Source of the DNA: Clarkia xantiana subsp. parviflora
Lineage: Eukaryota; Streptophyta; Magnoliopsida; Myrtales; Onagraceae
Reading direction: 5' to 3'
Assembly (NCBI GenBank): GCA_036873135.1
Contig: JAPTYO010000009.1
Location: 42,734,756-42,798,755 of the forward strand
Length of the DNA: 64,000 bases
The notes beneath the pieces were generated by a model. It made no database searches. It saw only the letters and a list, made by a program, of their open reading frames with translations, and had not been told where the DNA came from. Positions 23,156-34,533 of this stretch are shown piece by piece; within the stretch, counting starts at the first letter, position 1; the number at the start of each line of letters is the position of its first letter. The position numbers were made by a program, and so were the translations under genes.

Positions 23156-26100
23156 ATGGCAGTTGCCTCGACTGTGCACCAGAAGATGAAGTTCCCGACT
23201 GATCATGGAGTCGGAGAGGTCAAGGGCGACCAGGTGGCTTCCAGGAAATGTTATGTTAACGCCACCCGAAGGAAAAGACGAGAGGCTATGACTGTCCTCC
23301 AGACAGATGCTGATCCTAGGGAGGAGTTTGGGCGTCCCGCCCCCGTGGAGGATTTGAAGGAGGTCGAGATTGATGGGCCTCAGAGGAAGGTGAAAATCGG
23401 GTCTGCTCTGACCGAGCAGACAGCCCGAGAATTGATCGATCTACTGAAGGAGTTCAAGGAGCTGTTTGCCTGGTCTCCGAGTGACATGCCAGGAATCAGC
23501 CCTGATGTGATCGTGCATGAGTTGAAGATTGATCCCGCGATCAAGCCTAACGCGCAGAAAAGGCGTCCGATGGGCGCAGACAAGAGGATTGCGATCCAGC
23601 AGGAGGTGGGCAGGTTGCTCGATGCTGGGTTTATCAAGGAGCTCCGATTCCAGACTTGTGTTGCTAACCCGGTGCTGGTGAAGAAGAGCAATGGGAAATG
23701 GCAGATGTCCGTTCATTTCCGCGACCTGAATAAGGCTTGCCCGAAGGACTGTTACCCGCTCCCGAGAATCGACCAGTTGGTGGATGCCACGTCGGGACAC
23801 GAGTTGTTAAGCTTCATGGATGCGTATTTAGGCTATAATCAGATCAAGATGGCTGAGGAGGATGCTCCTCACACAACATTTTATGCAGACAGTGACCTCT
23901 ATCACTATTATGGCATGCCTTTCGGGTTGATCAACGCCGGGGCAACCTACCAGCGGATGGTGAACAAGCTGTTCGGAGATATTCTAGGGGAGACCATGGA
24001 GGCTTACGTGGATGATATGCTGGTGAAGTCCCGACAAGCTGGGATCATGTGCACAACCTAGCCATGGCGTTTGAGCGGATGAGGCTTCATCAGGTTAGCT
24101 TGAACCCGACAAAATGTGCCTTCGGAGTCCACTCGGGGAAATTTCTGGGCTTTATGGTGAGCCAAAGAGGAATTGAGGTGAACCCCGAGAAGTTGAGGGC
24201 GATCGAGGAGATGCAGTCCCCGATAAACCATCGGGAGGTGCAAGTGCTGAATGGCTGACTGGCTGCAATGAATCGCTTCCTGTCCAAGGCTAGTGACCGA
24301 TCAATGCCATTTTTTGAAGTCTTGAGGGCCAACAAGAAGTTTGAGTGGACCGCCAAGTGTGAAGAAGCGTTCCAGGCACTCAAGCAGCACCTTCGCACCC
24401 TCCCGCCGTTGGCGAAACCAATCCTAGGCGAGCCGCTCTATCTTTACTTGGCTGTTTCTGAATTTGCCATTAGCTCTATGTTAGTGAAGGTTGTCGAGGG
24501 TAATCAAGTCCCCGTTTATTATGTAAGCAAGGCGTTTGCCAAATCTGAAATGAATTATCCCGCCGTTAAGAAGTATCTCTTTGCGTTGATTATTACTGCT
24601 CGGAAGCTGAGGCCTTACTTCCATGCACATGAGATCACTGTGCTGACGAATCTGCCTTTAAAGCATTTTTTGAACCGACCTGATGCGTCGGGGAGATTAG
24701 TCAACTGGGCGGTCGAGCTTAGTGACTTTCGCATACACTTTGCTCCGAGAATGGCTATTAAGGGCAAGGCGTTGGCAGATTTCATAGCAGTGTCTACAGC
24801 CCCCGATCTAGAAGAAGCGGGCCCTGTAGAGGGGGCAACCACAGAGGTCCCGATAGCAGAACAACCAGAGATGGCAGAGCAATCAGAACAGCCAAACGAG
24901 GAAAATACTTGGGAGATGTACACGGATGGCTCCTCGAGTTCAGACGGATCAGGAGCAGGCTTTCTATTGATACCACCAGGCGGAGGTGAGCCGCTTCGAT
25001 ATGCTTTGGCCTTAACGTTTAGGGCCACGAACAACGAAGCTGAGTACGAGGCTCTTATCACGGGCCTGAAAATTGCCAAAGGTACGGGAGTTGCTCACTT
25101 GAGAGTGAAGTGTGACGCGGCCCTGATTGTGAACCAGGTCCAAGGGCGATACGAGGCGAAGAGCCCGATGATGAAGAGCTTCAAAAGCTTTGATATTGAG
25201 GCGATCCCAAGGGAAGAAAACGTGGAGGCAGATGCCTTGAGAAAATTTGCCTTAGGGGCACCCCTGGAGGAAAATAGGAAGGTGCACTTCTTGGAGAAGG
25301 TGATCTCGTCGACCACCGACCCGACGCAGGTGTGTGCCATTGAAGCAAGGTTGGAGGAGGAGCCCACTTGGATGACCCCGATAGTCGCGTACCTGACTAC
25401 GGGGGCAGTCCCCGATAATCAAGTAGTAGCTGACAGGATACGTCGGATCGCGGCTAATTACGTGATGCTGGACAATCAGCTATACAAGAAGGGATGGTTC
25501 TCGACTCCGTACTTAAAGTGTGTGGCTGAGCCCGACACAAGTCGAATCCTGAAGGAGGTGCATGAATGGGTCGCGGCTTGTCATGAAGGGGCCCGATCCA
25601 TTATGAGGAAAGTGCTGAACTTGGGCTATTATTGGCCTACGATGAGCAAGGAGGCGACGACGTTGGTCCGATCCTGAGATGCATGCCAGAGGTACGCCCC
25701 GAGTATCGTGGCTCCAGCTGCTAATCTGACGTCCATCAAGAGTGCTTGGCCCTTCGCGCAGTGGGGTATCGACTTGGTGGGACCTCTCCCGCAAGCACAA
25801 GGTCAGTGTAAGTATTTGCTTGTAGCTATCAATTATTTTTCGAAATGGATAGAAGCAAAGGCGTTGGCCAAGACGACGGGAACCAGATCGTCAAGTTTCT
25901 CCAGACTCATATTGTATCCAGATACGGGATTCCTAAGGTGGTGATCAGAGACAATGGTCCACCGTTTAACGGGTCTCAGGTGAAGGAGTATCTGGAGGAG
26001 TTGAACATCGAGCATCGGACAGCCTCTGTCCGCCATGCTCAGACTAATGGCCAGGTAGAATCGGCCAACAAAATCGTGATGGATGGCCTGAAGAAAAGGG

Positions 26101-26603
26101 TCTATGCCTTGAAGGGCAAATGGCTGAACGAGCTGGAAAACGTGCTTTGGGCTGTTAGAACGACACCCAAACGATCAACTGAGGAGACTCTGTTTGGCCT
26201 TGTTTATGGCACGGAGGCTGTTGCTCCCGTGGAGGTAGCTGTGGCATCCCATCGGATGAGATATTACGAGCCTTTGACGAATGATGAAATGAGACGTCTG
26301 GATTTGGACTTGCTCGAAGAGAAGAGGCGGGAAGCCGACGAAGTCCAGGCTCGAATGCGCTTGGCGACGGCCAGGTATTACAATCGGCGAGTTAAGTCCC
26401 GACAATTCTTCATCGAGGAGCTGGTTTGGCGTCGCAACGAGTTCACCCTTTTGGATCGGATCAGCAAGATGTCACCAAAATGGGAAGGACCTTACAAGGT
26501 CGTGGGGATGCCAGCTCTAAATGCGTACAAGTTGGAAGACCTCGATGGCAGAGTATTGAAGCATTCTTTTAGTGGCGAACACTTGAAGAAACACCGTGCT
26601 TGA
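23156..26603 (+). pseudogene. Element B pol: RT, dual RNase H, integrase (broken)
   Basis: Collinear with A pol. RT YVDD is at 24004-24015. The second RNase H has lost about 30 nt after VNQVQGRYEAKSPMMK, removing a helix present in A. Integrase keeps GIDLVGPLP, a DNG motif and GQVESANK. Breaks are a 1-nt loss near 24036, TGA at 24256-24258 (A has CGA), TGA at 25675-25677 and a 1-nt loss near 25885. It ends at 26601-26603 after SGEHLKKH. Not functional. Confidence 0.92.
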
Positions 26604-27173
26604 TGAAAAGTCGCCTTAAGTGGTGCCCGCTGAAAAGTCGCCTTAAGTGGTGCCCGATGAAAAGTCGCCTTAAGTGGTGCCCGATGTAAAATCGCCTTAA
26701 GTGGTGTAAGTTATTTATCGTTTGATTCGATGTAAGAAAATTTTGTGCCATCAATGAATAAAGAGGTTACTTCCGATCAGAATTATTCTTAGATTTATTC
26801 TAAGCGTTATTTAGTCGGCCTGAGTGGCGCACGAGAAAAGTCGCCTTGAGTGGTGCACGAGAAAAGTCGCCTTAAGTGGTGCATGAGAAAAAGTCGTCTT
26901 AAGTGATGCACTAGATTAAGCCGTCTTGAGTGATGCATGATTCTTAGATTTATTCTAAGTGTTGTTAAAGTCGCCTTAAGTGGTGCATGGAGTTAAATCG
27001 TCTTAAGTGATGTGTGAAAATATCATAAGTTTCGAGGTCTCGCCTTAAGTAAGTAAAGTCGCTTTGAAAAGTGCAATAGAAAATCGGAACTAAGAAAGTC
27101 TGATATTCATAAGGGCTCAAAGGCCCGAGGATTACAAAAATAAGGAAAGTACAAGGACTCTAAAGATAAACAG
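26604..27173 (+). repeat. Element B array of about eleven TCGCCTTAAGTGGTGC repeats
   Basis: Same core, order and spacers as in A (12607-13035), lying at 26608-27025. The remainder to 27173 shows nothing further. Confidence 0.85.
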
Positions 27174-29901
27174 TTAGGCTTGGTCCTTGTCGGCGGCATC
27201 AACGGGGGCAGGGTCCACGAGGTCTGTGGCAGAAGGCTCCACAGGTTCAGCCACTGGAGGGTCGATTATCGGGGCATCAGCACTTGGAGGCTCCGCTGTG
27301 TCTTCAACAATCGCGGGAGTGCTCCCCTCATCACTCTCCTCCGAGAGAGCAAAGTATTTCTTCGCGAAGGGAGCGAGAGAAGGAGACTTGTCGAAGTTGA
27401 TGGCGTCACCATACTCCAGGTGGAGTTCCTCGACTGTGTTGAAGAGGGTGTTCTCCACCTCCGCGCTGCAGAACTTCACAGCATCAGCCTGGAAGTCTTC
27501 GGACCTCTGATAATCCTCCCGGCCCTTGGTCTCGGCCGCGACCAGCTGCGCAGGAACCCCAGCAACTTGCTCCTCCAGAGCCTTCTTTTCGAAGACCAGC
27601 TTGTCCTCGGCAACCCGCCGCTCCTGCCGCTCCCGCTTCAGGAGCCCCTCGAAGTCATGGACCTGCTTTTGGAGGTCCCGAGTCTTTTGATCGAGGATGG
27701 CCAGCTCCTTGGCCTGTTTTCCCCGCGAAGACTCGGAGTCCCGGAGATCCTCCTTAAGCTTGGCTATGACCGCCCGCTCTTGCTCCAGGGTCTCCTCAAA
27801 GGCGAAGAGGTACCCGATGGAACGGTTGAGGTCCCCCATCTCCTGCGAAGGAAGGAAAAGAAGTATTAGTAGATGAGCAACCGGTCTTATTGATGAAGAA
27901 AAGAAAAGCGAAAGTCTTACCTCTATCCGACTCATGCACATCTCCTGTACATCTCGACGCATGTCCTCCCGATCCAAGGAGATCGGATACCTCATAGTAG
28001 GCAGGATTGAGCCTGCTACCAGGTGTAAAGCCAGCTCCGGGTATGTGTCCCCTTGTCAGAGCTGAACCTCTTGCAGCGTTTGGATCGGGGTCCTGGGAGC
28101 ATCCTCCTGTGCGGGGTCGAATGCCTTGTAAAAACTCCCGTCGAGGGGAAGAGGAGAAGGGCCGACTTGGGTCGTGGAGGGGCGTGCCTCCGACCCACCC
28201 CGGGCTGGGGAAGGAGTGAAGTCGTGAAGCGGCGACGGTTGTCACTGCTGTCGTGAAGAAATCTAGGGGGCAGACCCTTGGAGGTTGGTTTCAGCGGGGA
28301 CTGCCCCGTCCTCCGACGATGGCGAAGAGAGCCACCCTCATCAGTCTCCTCAGAGGAGTCCAGGCTCTCCACCCGACGAAATTGCTCGCCGGTCGGGGTC
28401 TCTCCACTGGAGAAAAGTGGTGCCCCTGCAGAAGGAGGCGCCCCTGCTGAAGGTGGTGCGCCTGCTGAGGCTCCAGCACCCGACGGAGTCCCCGAGTGAC
28501 CTGCACCTAGAGGACGAGAGGAGGCTTCAGAAACGTAATCAGGAAGTTCATTAGAGCCCTTACACCAAACAATGCGTCGGGAGACATATTGGTCCTTCAC
28601 GCGGTAGTTGTAGTAGCCCGCCTTCAGGACACGAGGAGTTTCCCCTCGGAGGACACGTTTGACATCGGCGATGCGGGCCTCCATGGTCGAAGGAATCAAC
28701 TCCTTCGGAACCAGCTTCCTGTACGATTTAATAGCGAGACGGAGCTTTTTACCTTCTTCAGCGGTCTGGACGTCGAAGATCGTGTCCACCTCCACGCGGC
28801 TCCGCTTTGGCCGCTCCGCGGAAGGAGATCCCGATGGAGCAGCAGCCTTCTTGGCTGACTTCCTCTTCCGCGTAGGGCGGACAGCATCGGTCTCCCCCTG
28901 CTTAAGGATCAGATTGATCAGCACGGATACCTTCTTAGATGCAAACAGTAAAAAACAGAGGTTAGAGATGTTACCCAGGGAACCATATTGGAGGGGCCGT
29001 CGATGAGCTGCCCCCTCGGAGACTATGTCGAGGAGTCGGATCCCGGCATTCACCAGGTCCCGCTCCACGAGAGAATTGGCGTCGAGGGGAGTGTAGGACT
29101 CCCCCCATCGGTAAAGCTGGATGAGTTGAAGAGTCTGGAAGTCTTCATCGGTGTAAGTGTGGTAAGCGGGAGGAGAGTCCGCTTCCACCTCCCATCGGGG
29201 CCACGGGATCGAGGAGTTTTGGATGAAGAAGTAGCTCCTCTTCCACCCACTGTTATCGGACCCCGTATCGACCAGGAGTCCCCGATCCTTGACCACCTTC
29301 CAGGTGTCATTGGTCCAGTTGCACAACCCGAGTTGCGTCTTGTTCCACTTCGGCATACGGGGGTAGAAGGCACAAACCCCCGCCTCGTTGCACTTCATCC
29401 CGTAGAAGGTCCTGAAGAGCTTGAGGCTGTACACCCACTTCTGTCGGAAGCAGAGGACCTGGAAGGCATTCCATAGGCGTATGGCGTGGGGAGAGAAGGT
29501 GGTTGGATGCGTCTTGTAGCGCTGACACATCTCGATCAAATTACCACAGAAGGGGAATCTAATCCCCGTTGATATTTGACCCGTAGAGACAAACACCTCC
29601 CATTTCCGGGGACGAGTAACCTCAAGGTTATCCGAGGGGCGGGGCCAGGGATACGGGAAACGAGGTTCCCAGGTAGAGGTGATGCATCCCTCCCGGAGAG
29701 CTGCATCGTACGCAGTGCTGGAAATCTCGTTCAGAGCATAGTCGAAGTTGAAAGGCTTTCTTCCCTCGGAACTAGATCCACTGTCTGAAATCAGCCATGG
29801 CAAGGAAAGGCACATTGGGTTTTCCGGGAAATTACGAACAAACTAAGCAGAGATGAAGGAAAAGATATACGAGCAATGAAGAAGAAACCCTTACCATACA
29901 T
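27174..29901 (-). pseudogene. Element B antisense gene (aORF), four-exon plan, long intact stretch
   Basis: Exon 1 is 29901-29895 (ATGTATG then GTAAG). Exon 2 starts at 29784 after TTTCAG. An open frame then runs without a stop from 29815 to 28016, through what is an intron in A and E: the acceptor there reads GCAT instead of GCAG, and an upstream indel happens to keep the frame. The exon 2 domain (GIRFPFCGNLIEM, RLWNAFQVLCFRQKW, FYPRMPKWNK) is complete. A frameshift near 28255 separates it from the end of exon 3 (MRYPISLDRE...), which stops at 27921 before GTAAG. Exon 4 is 27842-27174, intact: coiled coil, FDKSPSLAPFAKKYF and an acidic Pro/Ala tail. Role unknown. Confidence 0.72.
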
Positions 29902-30399
29902 GATGATTGGAGGTTGGAAGGATGAACTTGACGTTGCCGGAAAGTTGCTTGAAAGAACAGGAGGCCGGAGGAGCACTTGGACCTTCGGAATCGCAGAGCT
30001 TGAATTTCTCAGAAGTTGCAAAGAGTTTCGAAATTTCAGAAACGGTAAAAGTGAAACTTTTCCCACGGTTAGGGTTTTATAGGCGTAGAGGAAAGTCGAA
30101 GGGACGCTTTGATCTGAATCGTCGAAGTTGAAGCGTTTTGATCTGGACCGTTGAGATGAAACGTGCATAATGGCAACGGGTGCAATGATGAAACGGCCTG
30201 AAAAGCACTTTTCAGAAAAAGCAGGGGAACCGAGGAGTCTTCTCGGATTTGGTGGTTATCCTCAAGGCATCGAGGAAGCGTGAACGAGCAGATTTGTATC
30301 GAGTGACTATGCCAAGGGAAAGGTCCCCGACTCCGACGTCGGGAGGTCGGGAGTTGGAAGACACGACGAACTGTAAGTCCCTCATATCTTGGGGGCAAA
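29902..30399 (-). other. Element B antisense-gene upstream region and polypurine tract
   Basis: The minus-strand TATA box TATAAAACCCTAACC is at 30081-30075. The polypurine tract CTTGGGGGCAAA is at 30388-30399. No other gene seen. Confidence 0.6.
30075..30081 (-). promoter_or_regulatory. TATA box of the element B antisense gene
   Basis: CGCCTATAAAACCCTA on the minus strand, 174 bp before the ATGTATG exon. Conserved with A and E. Confidence 0.65.
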
Positions 30400-31075
30400 T
30401 GATGGGCTTCGTTGTGGCCGTTAGGCCCTTTAACGGCGAGCAAACGGTGAATAGGGCCACTGGGACCTCAATGGAGGTCAAGATGACCCAGGCGAAGGGT
30501 CCCGACAGAGGGAGACCCGATGATGAAAGTTCCCGACAGAGTCGGTCCCGATAGGTGAGCTGGATGCTCCCGATGAGATGCCTTTAAGTAGGCCCCGATG
30601 ACGAATCCCTGAGAACGATTGGCCCTGTCACGATGACGAGGGGCCCCGAGCGGTGACACAACGAGATAACTCTGGAGTCCCCGATATTAGTCGGGACTTG
30701 CTATCAGAGGATGAGGCCGAGATACGCGGGGCGTGGCCGAGATACGCGGAGCGTAGCTAAGATACGCGGAGCGTGGCCGAGATACGCGGGGCGTGGCCGA
30801 GATACGCGGAATACGGGCTAACCACCCCGACGGTTCACCAGGTAACGGAGGTACCTCTCCGCCTATAAAAGGGCAGAGGTTACCTCAGAGCACATTACGT
30901 TTTGAGATACGCTACTTGAGATTACTGCTTGCCAGTCCATACGAGATACTCATTTAAGCATCGGAGAGGGATTCTGGGTCATCGCCCGGTCTATCCCCTC
31001 TTTGCAGGATTGCGTGGAGCGAAGGAGCTAGGATCGCCGTCAAAGATCGTACTGGAGTTCCACCGTGATCCAACA
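30400..31075 (+). repeat. Element B 3' LTR
   Basis: 676 bp, TGATGGGC...CCAACA. TATA box at 30864-30870. It lacks 42 bp within the GAGATACGCGG repeats relative to the 5' LTR. Confidence 0.95.
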
Positions 31076-31080
31076 GGAAG

Positions 31081-31395
31081 CATTGACAATGTGTTTGTCT
31101 TAGCCTCTGATTTGGCCTTAGAAGCATTTTCAATTATAGATTGGTAGCAATGACTTGGCATGAATCGTCGTCTCATCACCCTTTTCATCTTAATCCAAGT
31201 TGCAATTGGACCTTCTCCACTCTGCCTCCTATCTATGCATAGTTGATCTCATCAAATAATGGCATAATCATATAATTCAATGTCAGTTAGTCTTACCTTC
31301 TTATACTCGAAGAAATCATAACTATCGAACACTTGATCCACCTTGTTCTCCCATTCAAGTTAAGCTTTCGGATCACTTTTACCATGGAATGATGG
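31081..31395 (-). pseudogene. Relic H gag fragment (tRNA-Met-primed Ty3/gypsy type)
   Basis: Minus-strand translation gives FHGKSDPKA, LEWENKVDQVFD, a YDYAII motif followed by two TGA codons where relatives have WW, then TWIKMKRVMRRRFMPSH and ENASKAKSEAK. This is the retrotransposon gag core (PF03732-like) of the type with LEWE...VF and MK..MR.RF.P motifs. Three or more stops make it a relic. Element B cut it at 31081. Confidence 0.75.
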
Positions 31396-31608
31396 TATTT
31401 TCATCTTCACACTTCTCTTCCCATTCCCACGATCAAACTTCTAATTTCAGTTATATCGCTTCATTGGTGAAGTTCCGTATATGTACAAGTAGTGTTTGTG
31501 CAGAAGATTGAAACTCTTTAGATGATAGGTCGTGATTGGATATGTCAAACATGTTTTCTCTCATTTTTTTTCTTTCTTTTTTTTTTTCCAGCGAGAAATT
31601 GTAGATGC
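31396..31608 (-). other. Relic H leader, part 1
   Basis: AT-rich DNA upstream of the gag core on the minus strand, with a T-rich run at 31565-31588. No gene seen. Confidence 0.4.
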
Positions 31609-32199
31609 TGTTGGCATTCGGTGAATGGGTCGTCGTAATAGGAGCCCTTTAATATAAGCCCAACACCTAAGTAATTTGATAATGTCACATTAGATATTTT
31701 TGGTCGGGCCTAAAAACCCAATTAACAGGAGAGGCCCAAAATTGGGCCCCCCCTTTACACTAAGTGGCCGGCCGAACTTGCTATTATGGCTGAGGTGGGG
31801 TTTGCCCACCTCCTCTTATAAATAGCGAGTGTCAGGGTTTTATTTAGGGTTAATCACTTTCTCCCTTTTAGTTGAGACTAAAGAAATCCCTCCTCCCTGA
31901 CACCACAAGTTTCGGTCGAACCACCCTAGAGAAGGAGGTACCAAATTGCTTCAAGCAATCATCCCGAAGATCCATCCTGCTGAAGAATTGAAAGAGGCTT
32001 TGCAATGGAGACAATTCCGTGTAGGTGATTCCTTAACAAGAATCCATACAGGAGCCTTCCGGCGGACAAAGAACTCCCCTCAAAATATTGGGTCTACGGA
32101 AAGTAAGAAACTGGTATATGCCCCTATTCCGCTCGTAATTAGTTTACATGGCATGTACAAGTATTTTAATCCCTAGTAATTATCCCCCTAATTCCAACA
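31609..32199 (+). mobile_element. Solo LTR, 591 bp, with perfect GATGC target duplication
   Basis: Ends are TGTTGGCAT and ATTCCAACA, a perfect TGTTGG/CCAACA terminal inverted repeat. Flanking GATGC occurs at 31604-31608 and 32200-32204. TATA box TATAAATA at 31817-31824 on the plus strand. No internal region, so it formed by recombination between two LTRs. Superfamily unassigned; the form is typical of Ty1/copia or chromoviral LTRs. Confidence 0.9.
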
Positions 32200-32434
32200 G
32201 ATGCAATAACAAAATCAAAGAAAAATGTAGGATAGGAAACCTAGAGCTAAATCTGAGCTTTGATACCAAATGATGTGATTCTCGCCAGCGTGAGACGTAA
32301 ACTCTAGCATGCTGATGTCACTAGACCATTTTTACGTTAGGTATAGGTGGATAACCTAGAATCGTTGATTGGGGAAGCAAGAACCTAGATACAGTGATGA
32401 CACCACAATCAAGGATGGAAGAATTGATTGATAC
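32200..32434 (-). other. Relic H: primer binding site and LTR edge
   Basis: Minus-strand TGGTATCAAAGC (32268-32257) resembles the initiator tRNA-Met PBS TGGTATCAGAGC with one mismatch. The adjoining LTR of H would start (plus coordinates) at 32271 with TGATGTGATTC and is cut by element F at 32434, continuing after 49902. Its far end is not found. Confidence 0.6.
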
Positions 32435-33287
32435 TGTTAGGTTCCGAGATCTGGGTCAATTGATGATCGGCTCAAATCCCGTTCCTCACTGGAGATGTAG
32501 ATGATCTGATATCCTCGGGTTGCACTGTCTTAGCTGGCGTCCTTCCTTCCGTAGCTTCTCTTCTCCTTGCGCCCTGCAGAAGGGGCAGTACCAGACACAG
32601 AGAGGGGGGCGGTGGTGCCTGGTGAACCCTCTCCGATGCCTAAGTCGGTATCGTTTTTAGAGAGATAAAGCTAGAGAGATGTCAGAGCAAAATAATCCAA
32701 ATTGCCCAGATGTCCAAATGAATTGTGAAGGTGGGGTATTTATAGGCAACGGTGTCATTAAGGTGGCTTAATGACATCGTTAACCCTAAAACATAGTTAA
32801 TTAACCTTTAAACGCATAATTAAGACTTTTAGGATACGGAGAAGGTAGGCGGAGTAAACCGAGTGTGGGAGTCCAAAGATGGTGCCGGGGCCCTTGGGGG
32901 GAAGAGAAATCCGACCCCCAAGGGTAGGGGTTGGGTGAGGGCACCCAACCCCTCCTAGGGAGGATGGGGTTGGCCAACCCCATCCCTCCTAGGAGAGATC
33001 GGGTTGGTCGACCCGATCTCTCCTAGGAGAGATCGGGTTGGTCCACCCGATCTCCCCTAGGGGAGATCGGGTTGGCTGACCCGATCTCCCCTAGGGGAGG
33101 TCGGGTGTGGCCACCCAACCTCACCTAGGTGAGTTTGCCTTGGCCGGACGAGCGCTCCGGCCTCGTCCGAGCCGTTGATGTTCTCGCGAAGTGTTCGGGT
33201 TGAAGTTTCGATTTGCGATCGTTAATGGGATGATAAAAATACAACGGTTCGGAAGTCAACGGGTTCAAATTGGGCGTATATCCATCA
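32435..33287 (-). repeat. Element F 3' LTR (left copy)
   Basis: 853 bp. Read on minus it starts TGATGGATATACG and ends CTAACA. Minus-strand TATA box TATAAATA at 32744-32737. It includes the palindrome array at about 32935-33130. Confidence 0.95.
32935..33130. repeat. Array of tandem palindromes in the element F LTR
   Basis: Successive inverted repeats, each with arms such as AGGAGAGATCGGGT and ACCCGATCTCTCCT around a TTGG centre, are joined at CCTAGG. About five hairpins follow one another; the arms change from GGATGGGGTTGG to AGGTCGGGT along the array. Same array in the other LTR at about 49545-49742. Confidence 0.9.
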
Positions 33288-33299
33288 CATGCCCCCGAG
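33288..33299 (-). other. Element F polypurine tract
   Basis: Minus-strand CTCGGGGGCATG abutting the 3' LTR, as in C and D. Confidence 0.75.
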
Positions 33300-34533
33300 T
33301 CAACCAATGGCTTAACCCTTGATTGACTCTATTTCAGGATGGTATGATACGCGCAATTTGAAACCGGGGTTTTACCTTTCGTCTGAATGTTTGCTTACCC
33401 ATGGATGCGTGTCTCCGACTCTGCCCCCTGCCTTATGAGATAGAGGAGTTGTAAACGTTAGAGTAGCGCGGACGTATGCCTAAGCACGCGTCCGTCTGAG
33501 GTGGGAGCAATAAATCTATCTTTGCTACCGGCGTATACTTAAAAAACGCATACTCGCACAAGGATGTAATACGAATGCAACTAAGTGGCTTATGTTCCAA
33601 TTTCGTGCCGGGATTTTGCCTAAGTGAGGAAAAATTTCAATTTTGGTCCGAAATTTTTCTAAGTATGGGATACTAGAAAATAAACCTATGGGATGTTAAC
33701 TATGGTGAGTGTGAGTTTAACCGTGGTTAATGGGGACTAGTTTTTGAATCTGTTCCTTGAAATTTTCCTTTCTAAAGATCAACGGTGTTGATTTGGCGAC
33801 TTTGAAAAAACCCTAATCCTTTGTACTATAAAAGGGTAAGTGATTACCTCATTCTCGTTGTCCTCTTCTCTTCTTTCCTTTTTGACGGTCGAATTTCTGG
33901 TCAGGCTTACTTCTCGGGGCGCGCGTCGCATTGAGGTACGTGTTTTTCTTTTTGTGTAAGCATTGCTCTTGAGGGACTTAATCCCGCTTCTCCTTCAACC
34001 GTTTCTTTACTTGTCTCGTTCTTGATTTGTATGTCTTCATGGTAATATAGTCCTGTTTGATTCGTCATTTTTCCATCTTTTTTCCCTCATGTTTCCGCTT
34101 GCTTAGCGGGCGAAGTCTTCTATATTGGGATTATAATTACCTCCTTTTGCCCCCTGTCTCTGCTTGTTGGCCAGTGGGGTCTCTCTATGCTGGGGGTTAT
34201 AACTATCTCCCCCTGTCCCCCTGCCTCTGCCTGTTGGCTGGTGGGGTCTCCTGGCTGGTGGGGTCTCCTTATGCTGGGGGTTATAACTATCTCCCCCTGC
34301 CCCCCTGCCTCTGCCTGTTGGCTGGTGGGGTCTCCTTATGCTGGGGGTTATAACTATCTCCCCCTGCCCCCCTGCCTCTGCCTGTTGGCTGGTGGGGTCT
34401 TTCTATTCTTGTCTTTTGGCTTTGTATCCATCATTTTAGGGGAATGAGTTTGTATCTCTTGTCCACTGTTCGCTTTCTGTTTTCCTTGGGCTAAGCCTGT
34501 GTTTTTTCGATCAGCAGAACTCTCCGGTGATTG
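33300..34533 (+). other. Element F region upstream of the antisense gene
   Basis: A plus-strand TATA box TATAAAA lies at 33827-33833 (context GTACTATAAAAGGGTAAG). The sequence at 34140-34400 is a tandem repeat of about 80 bp (GGGGTCTC...GGGGGTTATAACTATCTCCCC...CTGCCTCTGCCTGTTGGC), about 3.5 copies. The N-terminal domain of the antisense gene, expected here, is not found, so it has been lost or replaced. Confidence 0.6.
33827..33833 (+). promoter_or_regulatory. Candidate TATA box of the element F antisense gene
   Basis: TATAAAA about 0.7 kb before the first recognisable exon. Position in the element (between polypurine tract and exons) matches A, B and E, though the distance is longer. Confidence 0.45.

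Larger units (their letters stand above)
20279..31075 (+). mobile_element. Element B: Tat-lineage Ty3/gypsy retrotransposon, 10797 bp, sister of A
   Basis: LTRs at 20279-20996 (718 bp) and 30400-31075 (676 bp) are flanked by a perfect GGAAG target duplication (20274-20278, 31076-31080). The internal order is PBS, gag-protease, pol, repeat array, antisense gene, polypurine tract. By eye the LTRs differ by about 19 substitutions plus one 42-bp gap, about 2.8%, making B older than A. Many stops and frameshifts break gag and pol. Inserted into the minus-strand gag of relic H. Confidence 0.95.

Noticed and set aside
31916..32176. 76-codon frame starting LQAIIPKIHP
   Set aside because: Lies inside the solo LTR and has no recognisable domain.
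33827..34500. Host gene promoter and first exon
   Set aside because: The downstream exons are homologous to antisense genes of C and D, so this belongs to element F.
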